This document shows positions 50,726 to 58,812 of a DNA stretch of 64,000 bases, in pieces. The translations under genes and the position numbers were made by a program. Numbering within the stretch: position 1 is the stretch's first letter; each line of letters opens with the position of its first letter. The DNA is from Hyphomicrobiales bacterium (GTDB lineage Bacteria; Pseudomonadota; Alphaproteobacteria; Rhizobiales; Rhizobiaceae): assembly GCA_017305935.1 (NCBI GenBank), contig JAFKJU010000009.1:207715-271714 (forward strand). Direction: 5' to 3'. Under the pieces are notes generated by a model. That model made no database searches. It saw only the letters and a list, made by a program, of their open reading frames with translations, and was not told where the DNA came from.

Positions 50726-52177
50726 ATGGACCAAGGGAAGCCGTTGATCACCGTTATTCGCGATTGCGAGTGGCTGGTTGCCTGGGATGCCAAAAGCGCT
50801 GCGCATGTCTATGAGAACCATAGCGATTTCGCCTTTACCGGAAATCGCATAGTGCATGTGGGCAAGTCATATGACGGCCCGTTCGATGCAGAGATAGACG
50901 GCAGGCGGCGCATGGTCATGCCTGGTTTCGTCAATCTCCACAGCCATCCCGGCCACGAACCCGGCTGGAAGGGGATGCTGGAGGAACTCGGCAGCCCGAA
51001 GCTGGGGCAAAGCTCGCTCTACGAGTTCATGCCCGTCTTCAACGTTGCCCCCGAATATGCGCGACACGCCTGCCGCGTGGCGGTTTCCGAACTGCTGAAG
51101 AGCGGCGTCACCACGATCTGCGATCTTGGCGGCGCACGGGAAGGATGGGCCGCGGACTATGCCGCAATGGGGATTCGGGCGGTCCTCTGGGCGATGTTCC
51201 GCTCAGGTCCCTGGTATACGAAGGACGGGCATTCGGTCGGCTATGATCTGGATATTGCCCGCGGTGACCGTCTGCTTCGCGAGGCGATTGCGGCAGCGGA
51301 CGAAGCGTCCGGCCATGCCTGCGGTCGCATCCAGGGTTTCATCGCGCCAGCCCAGGTCGATACCTGCAGCGAAGGGCAGATTCTCGATGCTTTGGCGGCG
51401 GCGCGCGAGCGGGGGCAGCCGATCCAGATCCATGCCGCCCAGTCCGTCATTGAATTCCAAGAGATCCTCAAGCGCTATGGCGAGACGCCCATTGGTTGGC
51501 TGCGCAAGATCGGGGCGCTTGGCGAGGATACCGTCATCGGGCACGGAATTTTCCTCAACGATCACCCTTTCCTGCATTATCCTCATGCAGACGACTTCTC
51601 GGTGCTGCGCGATAGCGGTGCCCAAGTGGCCCATTGCCCGGTGGTCTTTGCCCGGCGCGGCATCGCCATGAACACCTTGCACCGCTACTGTCAGGCTGGC
51701 ATCCGGTGCGGCATCGGTACGGACACCTTCCCGCACAATATGCTCGATGAATTGCGGATGGCCTGCTACGCGGGGCGCATCGTAGCGGGCAGTTTTACAG
51801 CTGCCAGCACGGCGGAAGCCTTCACGGCCGCGACATCCGGGGGCGCCGACATCATACGCCGGCCTGATCTCGGTCGGCTGGCCCCCGGCTGCAAGGCCGA
51901 TTTTTCAATTGTCGACATGACCAATCCTTACATGCAGCCCGATTACGAGCCGCTGCGGAGCCTCGTCTATTCCGCAAACGATCGTGCGATCCGCGATGTC
52001 TATGTGGACGGGGTTAGGCTGGTCGCCGACGGAAAGCTGGTGGCCTTCGACATCGAAGAAGACATCGAAATGCTGCGTAGGGCGCAACGCGAGGTCATCG
52101 CCAACGCGCCGGCGCGCGATTGGGCCTGCCGCTCCATCGAAACGATGTCGCCCCGCGTCTTCCCCATCCGCTCGTGA
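50726..52177 (+). CDS. TRZ/ATZ-type metal-dependent amidohydrolase (right member of divergent pair)
   Basis: 483-aa paralogue of the divergent amidohydrolase. Metal ligands in 'MPGFVNLHSHPGHEPGWKGM', 'PIQIHAAQSVIEFQEILKRY', 'TVIGHGIFLNDHPFLHYPHA' and 'RCGIGTDTFPHNMLDELRMA'. Glu and Asp acid/base residues expected for the family are in place. I take ATG 50726 (MDQGKPLITVIRD) with GGAAC before it; the frame is open further upstream, but those residues overlap the operator boxes. First gene of the right-hand operon with RidA, M20 amidohydrolase and PuuE-like genes. Probably acts on a substrate or stereoisomer related to that of its partner. Confidence 0.9.
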   Translation: MDQGKPLITVIRDCEWLVAWDAKSAAHVYENHSDFAFTGNRIVHVGKSYDGPFDAEIDGRRRMVMPGFVNLHSHPGHEPGWKGMLEELGSPKLGQSSLYEFMPVFNVAPEYARHACRVAVSELLKSGVTTICDLGGAREGWAADYAAMGIRAVLWAMFRSGPWYTKDGHSVGYDLDIARGDRLLREAIAAADEASGHACGRIQGFIAPAQVDTCSEGQILDALAAARERGQPIQIHAAQSVIEFQEILKRYGETPIGWLRKIGALGEDTVIGHGIFLNDHPFLHYPHADDFSVLRDSGAQVAHCPVVFARRGIAMNTLHRYCQAGIRCGIGTDTFPHNMLDELRMACYAGRIVAGSFTAASTAEAFTAATSGGADIIRRPDLGRLAPGCKADFSIVDMTNPYMQPDYEPLRSLVYSANDRAIRDVYVDGVRLVADGKLVAFDIEEDIEMLRRAQREVIANAPARDWACRSIETMSPRVFPIRS

Positions 52178-52213
52178 GAGCCGGATCACTCCCACAACAA
52201 CAGGAAATTTTGC

Positions 52214-52573
52214 ATGTCCATCATCCGCCACCACAGCAGCAACCGTATGAGTCAGATCGTTGAATTCCCGCTGAGCGGCACCATGGTCGTGCTTGCGGGG
52301 CAGGTATCTTCCGATCGCGACCTGGAGATTGCCGGGCAGACCGCCAATATCCTCGCCCGGGTCGACGCCTTGCTGGCCGAGGCCGGCACCGGCAGGGCCG
52401 CCATCACCCATGCATATATCTGGCTGAAGCACGGCTCGGATTTCGATGCTATGAACAGCGTCTGGGACGCGTGGGTTGCGCCAGATGCCGCGCCCGCGCG
52501 GGCCTGCGTGGAGGCGCCGCTTGCCGATCCCCGCCTGCTCGTCGAGATCCAGGTCTTTGCACTGAAGCCCTGA
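52214..52573 (+). CDS. RidA/YjgF-family protein
   Basis: 119-aa protein of the RidA (YjgF/UK114) family: 'GTMVVLAGQVSSDRDLEIAG', 'TANILARVDALLAEAGTGRA', 'AAITHAYIWLKHGSDFDAMN' and 'PARACVEAPLADPRLLVEIQ' with the conserved Arg of the active-site cleft. Members hydrolyse reactive enamines/imines or, in pyrimidine degradation, unstable aminoacrylates. 36 bp after the amidohydrolase stop. In this setting it may clear a carbamate, enamine or aminoacrylate intermediate. The ATG at 52214 could be replaced by the one at 52247 (MSQIVEF). Confidence 0.87.
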   Translation: MSIIRHHSSNRMSQIVEFPLSGTMVVLAGQVSSDRDLEIAGQTANILARVDALLAEAGTGRAAITHAYIWLKHGSDFDAMNSVWDAWVAPDAAPARACVEAPLADPRLLVEIQVFALKP

Positions 52574-52698
52574 CGGTTTCCGGAAGTCCTTCCTCCCAAG
52601 GGCCGCCGAGCGCCCCGCCTCCTTCTTCACTGGAAGTGGCGGGGCTTTCTTACCCGATCCCAAGCCAGAAACCCCGATTTACGTCAATGGAGACAATA

Positions 52699-53943
52699 AT
52701 GACGGCCACTCCCCGCGTGACCATAGACCCTGCCTTCGTCGAAAAACTCATTCTCGACATGGCCCAGCACGGTTCCGACGGCGGAACCGGGGTCTCCCGC
52801 ACGGTCTATTCCCCGGAATGGGTGGATGCGACGAAGCTTTATGCCCGCTGGTGCGAGGAGGTCGGCCTCACCGCGCGGATTGACCGCGTGGGCAATGTCT
52901 GGGGGCGGCTGGAAGGAAGCGAGCCAGGCAAGTCGATCGTTTCCGGTTCGCACATCGATTCACAGACCCCGGGCGGGCGCTACGACGGCATCCTTGGCGC
53001 GCTTGCGGCGCTGATTGCGTTGAAGGCGTTGAAGGAGCAGTTCGGCCAGCCGAAGCGCACGCTGGAATGCATCGCGTTTTGCGAAGAGGAATCGAGTCGC
53101 TTCCCCTCCGCCAATTTCTGGGGTTCGCGCGCCATCACCGGCGGCATCCGGACCGATGATCCGGAGACGACCGTCGGCTTCGGCGGCGAGACGATCGCCA
53201 GTGCCATGCGAGAGGTGGGCCTCGATCCGGCGCTCATTCCGGAGGCCAGACGCGCCGATATCGACAGTTTCGTCGAACTGCATATCGAACAGGGTCCGAT
53301 CCTCGAACACGCAAACCTGCCGGTTGCCGTGGTGACCGGCATTACCGGAATCCGCCACTACGAAGTCGAACTGCGTGGCACACAGAACCATGCTGGCGCG
53401 TTCCCGATGGACCTGCGCCGCGATCCCATGGCGGGTTTCGCCGAGATAGTCTCAGGCGTGGTCGATACCGCCCACCGCTGGGGCCGTCCCGCCGTGTCGA
53501 CGGTCGGGCGCGTGCATGTGAAGCCCAACGCAACGGCCATCATTCCGGACAGCGTGACCTTCACGCTGGATGTGCGCCACCCCGATCCGGATCTGTGCCA
53601 GAAACTCTACGACACCCATGAAGCCTTCATGCGGGAGGTGGCGAAACGTCGTAATCTGGAGATCAGCTGGAAAATCATGATCGACCACCCCGCCTGCCCT
53701 TCCGATGCGGCGCTTGTATCGACACTCAGGACAGCGGCCAATACGCAGGGAGTGCCGACGATGCTGATGGCAAGCGGTGCCGGCCATGATTCCCAGCAGA
53801 TGGCGAAGATTGCCAGGGTGGCGATGATCTTCGTACGCAGCAAGGACGGGCGCAGCCACACGCCGGACGAGTTTTCTTCTATCGACGACATCGTCGCCGG
53901 CATCGAGGTGCTCGCCGCCGGCCTTCACCGCCTGGCTTATTGA
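52699..53943 (+). CDS. M20-family N-carbamoyl-amino-acid/allantoate amidohydrolase
   Basis: 414-aa Zn-dependent hydrolase of the AllC/HyuC/beta-ureidopropionase group. Metal ligands: His85 in 'VSGSHIDSQTPGGRYDGILG', Asp96 in the same block, Glu in 'AFCEEESSRFPSANFWGSRA', His in 'SFVELHIEQGPILEHANLPV', and a late His in 'GAGHDSQQMAKIARVAMIFV'; 'RGTQNHAGAFPMDLRRD' lines the active site. ATG 52699 has GGAG six bases upstream; ATG 52687 is an alternative. It should cut the N-carbamoyl product of a hydantoinase or allantoinase-type step to an amino acid, CO2 and ammonia. Confidence 0.92.
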   Translation: MTATPRVTIDPAFVEKLILDMAQHGSDGGTGVSRTVYSPEWVDATKLYARWCEEVGLTARIDRVGNVWGRLEGSEPGKSIVSGSHIDSQTPGGRYDGILGALAALIALKALKEQFGQPKRTLECIAFCEEESSRFPSANFWGSRAITGGIRTDDPETTVGFGGETIASAMREVGLDPALIPEARRADIDSFVELHIEQGPILEHANLPVAVVTGITGIRHYEVELRGTQNHAGAFPMDLRRDPMAGFAEIVSGVVDTAHRWGRPAVSTVGRVHVKPNATAIIPDSVTFTLDVRHPDPDLCQKLYDTHEAFMREVAKRRNLEISWKIMIDHPACPSDAALVSTLRTAANTQGVPTMLMASGAGHDSQQMAKIARVAMIFVRSKDGRSHTPDEFSSIDDIVAGIEVLAAGLHRLAY

Positions 53944-53953
53944 GGAGATCGGG

Positions 53954-54880
53954 ATGTCCACATCACCTCTCCAGCCCCACCGCGACCTGCTCGGATTTGC
54001 CGGGCGACCGCCTGACCCGCAGTGGCCGAACGGCGCACGGCTGGCTATCCAGTTCGTCATCAATTACGAGGAAGGCGGGGAAAACTGCGTCCTCGACGGA
54101 GACGGCGGCTCCGAGGCCTTCCTCACGGAAGAGCCGACCTTGCCGCTTGCCGGGCGACGCAACATCAATGTTGAATCCCAATATGAATACGGCAGCCGCG
54201 CCGGGTTCTGGCGGCTGCATCGCCTTATGACCGAGCGTGGTCTTCCCATCACGGTGTTCGGCATTGCCAATGCCCTGCGGAAAAATCCGGCCGCGGTCGC
54301 CGCCATGAACGATGCTGGATGGGAAATCGCTTCGCATGGCCTTAAGTGGATCAACTATGCCGACATGCCAGAGGCCGAGGAACGCCGGCAGATTATCGAG
54401 GCGATCCGCATCCACACGGAAGCCACCAGCGAGCGGCCGCAGGGATGGTATACGGGCCGGATGAGTGTGAACACCCGGCGCATCCTGTCCGAGATCGGTG
54501 GTTTCGCCTACGATTCGGATTCCTTTTCGGATGACCTTCCATACTGGGTGCGCGACAATGGCAAGCCTCAACTCGTGGTGCCCTACACGCTCGACAACAA
54601 TGACGGGCGCTACGTCAATGGCTTCGGGCTGCAGGCACAGGATTTCGCCACATACCTGACCCGGGCTTGCGACCTCCTGCGCAGGGAGGGGCGAACCCAG
54701 CCGAAGATGATGAATGTGGGCCTGCACTGCCGGATTACCGGAAAACCGGGACGTGCCGCCGATCTGGAGCGCTTTCTCGATCATGTCACGACACTGGAAG
54801 ACGTGTGGGTAGCGCGGCGGATCGACATCGCTTCGCATTGGCGAACCGTCCATCCCGCTTTCGACGGGCGCGCGTCATGA
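53954..54880 (+). CDS. PuuE-type allantoinase / polysaccharide deacetylase family protein
   Basis: 308-aa NodB-fold hydrolase. 'RDLLGFAGRPPDPQWPNGAR', 'AIQFVINYEEGGENCVLDGD', 'QYEYGSRAGFWRLHRLMTER' and 'DAGWEIASHGLKWINYADMP' are the signature blocks of metal-independent allantoinase PuuE rather than of chitin deacetylases. Ten bases after the M20 gene stop; last intact gene of the right operon, overlapping the kdgK stub by 4 bp. Suggests that the pathway passes through a five-membered cyclic ureide. Confidence 0.9.
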   Translation: MSTSPLQPHRDLLGFAGRPPDPQWPNGARLAIQFVINYEEGGENCVLDGDGGSEAFLTEEPTLPLAGRRNINVESQYEYGSRAGFWRLHRLMTERGLPITVFGIANALRKNPAAVAAMNDAGWEIASHGLKWINYADMPEAEERRQIIEAIRIHTEATSERPQGWYTGRMSVNTRRILSEIGGFAYDSDSFSDDLPYWVRDNGKPQLVVPYTLDNNDGRYVNGFGLQAQDFATYLTRACDLLRREGRTQPKMMNVGLHCRITGKPGRAADLERFLDHVTTLEDVWVARRIDIASHWRTVHPAFDGRAS

Positions 54881-55032
54881 GAAAGGGCGCGGGCGCGGCA
54901 GGACGCGTGGTCTCGATCTGCGAATGTATGGTGGAACTCAGGCAGTCGGAAAGGGGCGGCATCGTGCAGTCCTTCGCCGGCGACAGCCTGAACACCGCCT
55001 ATGACGGCCCCTTCGTCTCGCCACCCTGCTAG
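54877..55032 (+). pseudogene. kdgK: Truncated 2-keto-3-deoxygluconate kinase gene (PfkB family), N-terminal stub
   Basis: The frame MRKGAGAAGRVVSICECMVE continues with 'GGIVQSFAGDSLNTA' and stops after 51 codons. This is the opening strand and sugar-binding loop of PfkB-type KDG kinases (usually 'VVSIGECMVEL' and 'SFAGDTLNTA'), about 300 aa when complete. The rest is gone; the point of loss lies at the scar with the truncated binding protein gene. The start overlaps the PuuE stop in ATGA fashion, so the gene was once the next member of that operon, or was fused to it by recombination. Confidence 0.8.
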
Positions 55033-55276
55033 ACGGTCGACCATGTCTCGGCCATCGGAACCGGCTGTCTCTCGCTGGAGATCGAGCGCTTTCCAGGTCA
55101 AAACGGCATGAATACGGCAGCTGACGGCCGAGACGCTCCATTTCGACGATCCTGACCTGCAAGCGACCACTTGGTGTGGACCGGGTTGTCGTCGAGAATG
55201 GCGGCCGGGACATTGTAATGAGCGACCGTGGTAATCCGCCGGATTGAGGCGATGACGGCTGCCGCGGTCGTCGGTT
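55033..55276. other. Recombination scar between kdgK stub and broken binding protein gene
   Basis: About 240 bp with stops in both flanking gene frames and no recognisable gene. A minus frame (55098-55280, starting MEPTTAAAVIASIRR) is open for 60 codons with a fairly protein-like composition ('VPAAILDDNPVHTKWSLAG'), which may be a leftover of a third gene that I cannot identify. Confidence 0.5.
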
Positions 55277-56056
55277 CCACACTGCGCCGTTGAAGACGAC
55301 CTTGATGTCCGGATTGACTTTTGTCGCGTTGAATGCGCGACCATTCGGGATAAGCGCCATGTCGAATTCGCCGTTCGCCAATCCATCCTGCAATATGGCG
55401 AAGGAATCCTTGATTTCGATGGAGTCCTTGATGCGTTCGAGCTTTTTCACCGCTCGATCGAGGTCGATCGGATAGATTTTGCTTGGTTCGACACCATCCG
55501 CGAGGAGCGCACCTTCGATCAGGCCGACGTTGCTAATCCCGCCGCGCGCTGCGCGAACGCCGGGAAATTTCTCGACATCGAAGAAGTCCGCGACACTGGT
55601 CGGAGCGGTTTCAAATTTCTTGGCGTTATACGCAAGGACGTAGGAAAACTTCACGACCGGAACGCCACATTTGTTTTTGTCCAGCGCAGGATCGAGCTGA
55701 GAACGATCAATCTTCGCTTCCTGGAAAATGGTGCCGCATCCGGCATCGACGATGCTGGAATCGATCTGCATGACATCAATGCCAACATTGTTGGCTTCCT
55801 GCTGGGTCTTCAATGCGGCAACCGTCGGGGTATCCGTCTGATCAATTTTGACGCCTGTCGTTTCAGCGAAGGGCTTCAGCCAGACTTCGTCCTGGTATTT
55901 CTGGGTGTCGCCGCCCCATCCAGCATAGGAAAAAGACTTGCCATGCAGATCGGGAAGCGATTGCGCCGACGCAATCGTTGCAAGAACCAGTGTGCCAAGC
56001 CCGACCGCGGCGCCTGTAGCCAACTTACGCTTCGTTCGCATTTCCATTGAGTTCAC
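55277..56056 (-). pseudogene. Truncated spermidine/putrescine-type solute-binding protein gene
   Basis: The first 260 residues are normal for an extracellular solute-binding protein: signal peptide to 'ATIASA' at about residue 31, 'HGKSFSYAGWGGDTQKYQDE', 'QEANNVGIDVMQIDSSIVDA', 'AARGGISNVGLIEGALLADG' and 'ANGEFDMALIPNGRAFNATK'. After 'VVFNGAVW' (residue 260, base 55277) the frame runs into about 110 Arg/Pro/Ser-rich residues ending at 54938 that are antisense of other DNA. About 90 native C-terminal residues, and probably the permease genes that would follow, are lost. A LacI-type operator still precedes the gene. Confidence 0.8.
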
Positions 56057-56080
56057 CCTTTTATTTTACGTCCAGCATGA

Positions 56081-56100
56081 TTGCCGAAACGTTTCTGCGA
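56081..56100. promoter_or_regulatory. LacI-type operator upstream of binding protein gene
   Basis: TTGCCGAAAC/GTTTCTGCGA is an imperfect version of the palindromes at 57328 and 58628 (8 of 10 paired positions in each arm), 25 bp before the gene start. Confidence 0.65.
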
Positions 56101-56130
56101 TAATTTGCAGTTTGTTGACGATCGTTCGAG

Positions 56131-57228
56131 CTACGATTTTGCGGTCACGATCATTGTCGAAGAAAAAGGAAATCCGATCGTGATCTCGGCGTTGCTCGGA
56201 ATGCTTTGTTCCGGCTGACAAATCACTGTCGCGGTTCCCCCCGATGGAAGATCAGCCACAACCTTCCTTAAAGAACCGAGGTAGACAACATCCCTGATCC
56301 GCGCATTCACGCTGTTCCAATCGCCAGGAACGCTCTCTCCCGAGAAGACCTTGCATCGTTCCGGGCGAACCACTGCGGCGGCGCGCCCATCTGCTGGCAT
56401 CGCAACATCACTGTTCCCGATAAAGATACCTTCTGGCGCAATGACCTTGCTTTGCCCGGCCCCGCGTTCGACCGTGCCGGCAAAACAATTCGATTCTCCA
56501 AGGAACTGCGCTACGAACTGCGAGTTTGGAGCGTCATATAGTTCTTCCGCGGTCCCAATTTGCCGGATGTTACCCGACTCGAATATGGCGATGCGGTCGG
56601 ACATGACCAAGGCTTCTTCCTGATCATGCGTAACGAATACAATTGTGACGCCCAGTTCGCGATGAATCCGCTTGAGCTCAAGTTGTACCGACTCGCGAAG
56701 CTTGCGGTCCAATGCTCCCAGTGGCTCATCCATCAAAAGCAATCTTGGACGAAACACAATAGCGCGAGCAACGGCAACCCGTTGCTGTTGACCACCTGAC
56801 AGTTCGCGCGGCATGCGCTCGGCATAAGGACCAAGCGAGACCATGGCGATGGCATCATCGACCTTGCGTTTGATGGTCTCCTTGGCAACGCCGCGCTGCT
56901 TCAACGGATAAGCAATATTCTGCCTCACCGTCATATGCGGAAACAATGCGTAGTGCTGAAAAACAACGCCAATATTTCGCTTATGAGGCGGAAGGCGGCC
57001 GATATCCTGATCGTCGACCAATATCGAGCCTGAGGATGGCGTCTGGAAGCCGGCGAGCAGATTGAGAGCCGTCGTCTTACCCGATCCGCTCGGGCCGAGA
57101 AGCGTCAGGAATTCTCCCGCCTTGATCTCAAGATTCAACGACGAAATCGCCGTCAAATTGTGCCCGTAGCGTTTTGACACGCCGATAAAATTTACGCTCG
57201 CCGCATTGTGCATGGCGTTGTCAGGCAT
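56131..57228 (-). CDS. Polyamine-type ABC transporter ATP-binding protein (LacI regulon)
   Basis: 365-aa PotA-class ATPase. Walker A 'LLGPSGSGKTTALNLLAGFQ', 'IGVVFQHYALFPHMTVRQNI', signature 'LSGGQQQRVAVARAIVFRPR', Walker B 'LLLMDEPLGALDRKL', TOBE region from about residue 275. Intact, but its partners are not: the following binding protein gene is truncated and no permease genes are found nearby, so this importer is probably dead unless it pairs with permeases elsewhere. Ends 74 bp before the binding-protein start, with an operator in between. Confidence 0.9.
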   Translation of the reverse strand: MPDNAMHNAASVNFIGVSKRYGHNLTAISSLNLEIKAGEFLTLLGPSGSGKTTALNLLAGFQTPSSGSILVDDQDIGRLPPHKRNIGVVFQHYALFPHMTVRQNIAYPLKQRGVAKETIKRKVDDAIAMVSLGPYAERMPRELSGGQQQRVAVARAIVFRPRLLLMDEPLGALDRKLRESVQLELKRIHRELGVTIVFVTHDQEEALVMSDRIAIFESGNIRQIGTAEELYDAPNSQFVAQFLGESNCFAGTVERGAGQSKVIAPEGIFIGNSDVAMPADGRAAAVVRPERCKVFSGESVPGDWNSVNARIRDVVYLGSLRKVVADLPSGGTATVICQPEQSIPSNAEITIGFPFSSTMIVTAKS

Positions 57229-57242
57229 CGGTTCCTCCCGGC

Positions 57243-57254
57243 TACCAATTGGTA
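57243..57254. promoter_or_regulatory. TACCAATTGGTA palindrome before ABC ATPase gene
   Basis: Perfect 12-bp palindrome 14 bp upstream of the ATPase start codon. It differs from the LacI-type operators; it could be a second operator or chance. Confidence 0.35.
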
Positions 57255-57327
57255 AAGCATGTCAAGCTGGGCACTGGGTGTCCGTGGAGACAATCGCTCA
57301 ACTCAATGGCAAACCCGTCCGTCAACA

Positions 57328-57349
57328 TTTGCAGAAACGTTTCTGCAAA
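57328..57349. promoter_or_regulatory. LacI-type operator upstream of ABC ATPase gene
   Basis: Perfect 22-bp palindrome, half-site TTTGCAGAAAC joined to its complement GTTTCTGCAAA. It carries the central CG and AAACGTTT core of LacI/GalR operators, and shares 20 identical central bases with the site at 58628. Confidence 0.8.
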
Positions 57350-57419
57350 ATCATTCCCTTTGTCAAGCGATTTTTCACATGCACGGTTTCCAGGGGAACG
57401 AACGAATTCTGAAAGACGC

Positions 57420-57582
57420 CGTTAGAGCGGTTCCAGCAAACGTGCTGAACGCGGTCTTGCTTCCGGAATTGCGTAAAAACGAAGAGGTAGAGCAGTTTCT
57501 CGATTTGGAGAAAAGGAAATGCTCCAGGCTGAAGCGGGAGAATTCTCCGCTCACCGTCAGCGTTCACCGGAGGCAGGCGCCC
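57420..57582. repeat. Rhizobial-type intergenic repeat region
   Basis: Between the ABC operon and the LacI gene end. Words such as AGAGCGGTTCCAGC and GAGCAGTTTCTCGATTTGG with GAAATGCTC are typical of dispersed Rhizobiales intergenic elements. A near-palindrome GCGGGAGAATTCTCCGC at about 57536 could terminate the lacI transcript. No gene seen in the 354-bp gap. Confidence 0.5.
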
Positions 57583-58590
57583 TCAACCGACTATCGAGGG
57601 CGCTGATTTTCGTATTACAATTTCCAAGGGCAAAAGCGTCTTTTCGATATCAGGCTTGCCCCTGATCATTTCGATGATGCCCCGTGCAGTCAATTCCGCG
57701 AGTTGGGCAGGGCGCTGACGGATGGCTGATATGGGCGTCGATGCGCTCTCCAAGTCGGGGGAGTCAGTGACTGAGATCAGCCTTACGTCCTTTGGGGCCT
57801 CGATCCCGCGCTCTGTCATTGCAGAAAGCAGATGGAGAGCGAGCCGATCGTGCTGCGCGACGATCGCGCCGAAACCCTGCCCCAATGCGCTGGAAACAAC
57901 ATGACCGATATCTGCACGATCCGAGCTTTCGGCGTGGAAGATCCTGATCGATGAGTCACTCCCCCTCGCCCACTGGTTCGCGCCATTGAGCGCATCGACG
58001 ACATAACTTTTCAACGGACCAATCGTCACGAATGCGACGTTTGTTCGGGCCGGAACAGTACGCTGGAGGAGTCGCAGGAGCCCGTTTGCGTTGTCGTCGT
58101 CCAGCCAGGACCGATTGTCGCGCGTCAAGTCCCGGCCGATGGTGATGTAGCGAACTCTGTTTCGTTCAAAAAATGTCAAGACTGGATCGCCTTCCAGTGG
58201 ATCGACAACGATGGCGCCGTCGAGCGGCACCTTCAACGTGCTGAGCAGGTCGACATTATGCGGCAGCAATACCGGTGCCAGGCCTTCCGAGAGAAGAGTC
58301 TGGCTGGCGTGGGTGACGATCGTTGCCCAATATCCGACATCGGTCAGAATGGCCTCGCCTGCGGGGGTGATGCATAGCCCCACAAGCCCGAGTCCGCGCT
58401 CGCGCAGTCCCAAAGCAATCGCACTCGGCCGATAGCCCAATTTTTCTGCTTCGGACTGCACTCTGCGCCGCGTTTCCTCAGGGAGTCGACCCTTGCCCGA
58501 AAGCGCATCGGAAACCGTCGTTACCGACACACCGGCAGCTGCGGCAACATCTCGAATTGTCGTTTTTCGCTTTGTGCTCATTTGGATCAA
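57583..58590 (-). CDS. LacI-family transcriptional regulator
   Basis: 335-aa repressor. DNA-binding HTH at residues 9-30 ('TIRDVAAAAGVSVTTVSDAL'), hinge helix region 'YRPSAIALGLRERGLGLVG', then a periplasmic-binding-like sensor domain ('VPLDGAIVVDPLEGDPVLTF', 'QGFGAIVAQHDRLALHLLSA', 'IRQRPAQLAELTARGIIEMI'). In-frame ATGs at 58590 and 58581 compete. Divergent from the CaiB-type gene with an operator in the gap; matching operators precede the ABC ATPase and the binding protein, so it very likely represses all three units and itself. Effector unknown. Confidence 0.93.
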   Translation of the reverse strand: MIQMSTKRKTTIRDVAAAAGVSVTTVSDALSGKGRLPEETRRRVQSEAEKLGYRPSAIALGLRERGLGLVGLCITPAGEAILTDVGYWATIVTHASQTLLSEGLAPVLLPHNVDLLSTLKVPLDGAIVVDPLEGDPVLTFFERNRVRYITIGRDLTRDNRSWLDDDNANGLLRLLQRTVPARTNVAFVTIGPLKSYVVDALNGANQWARGSDSSIRIFHAESSDRADIGHVVSSALGQGFGAIVAQHDRLALHLLSAMTERGIEAPKDVRLISVTDSPDLESASTPISAIRQRPAQLAELTARGIIEMIRGKPDIEKTLLPLEIVIRKSAPSIVG

Positions 58591-58627
58591 GTAACAGGGA
58601 CTTGACAGCGTGTCGAGATTACCCTCT

Positions 58628-58649
58628 ATTGCAGAAACGTTTCTGCAAT
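58628..58649. promoter_or_regulatory. LacI-type operator between lacI-type gene and CoA-transferase operon
   Basis: Perfect 22-bp palindrome, half-site ATTGCAGAAAC joined to GTTTCTGCAAT. Lies 38 bp upstream of the regulator start and 164 bp upstream of the CoA-transferase start. Confidence 0.8.
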
Positions 58650-58812
58650 CGCTTCGTCGACGCTCAAGGGCTGTCCCCGCAGCTGGTTGTTGCCAGTATG
58701 GAAGACCTCAATGCATCCAGCGAAAGGGCTGCGGCCTTAACCCGCAAGGCCCCGGCTCTCTCGCTGCCCCGGCCATATGACAGTCGATCTGAATCGACAG
58801 AGTGGAAATAGG

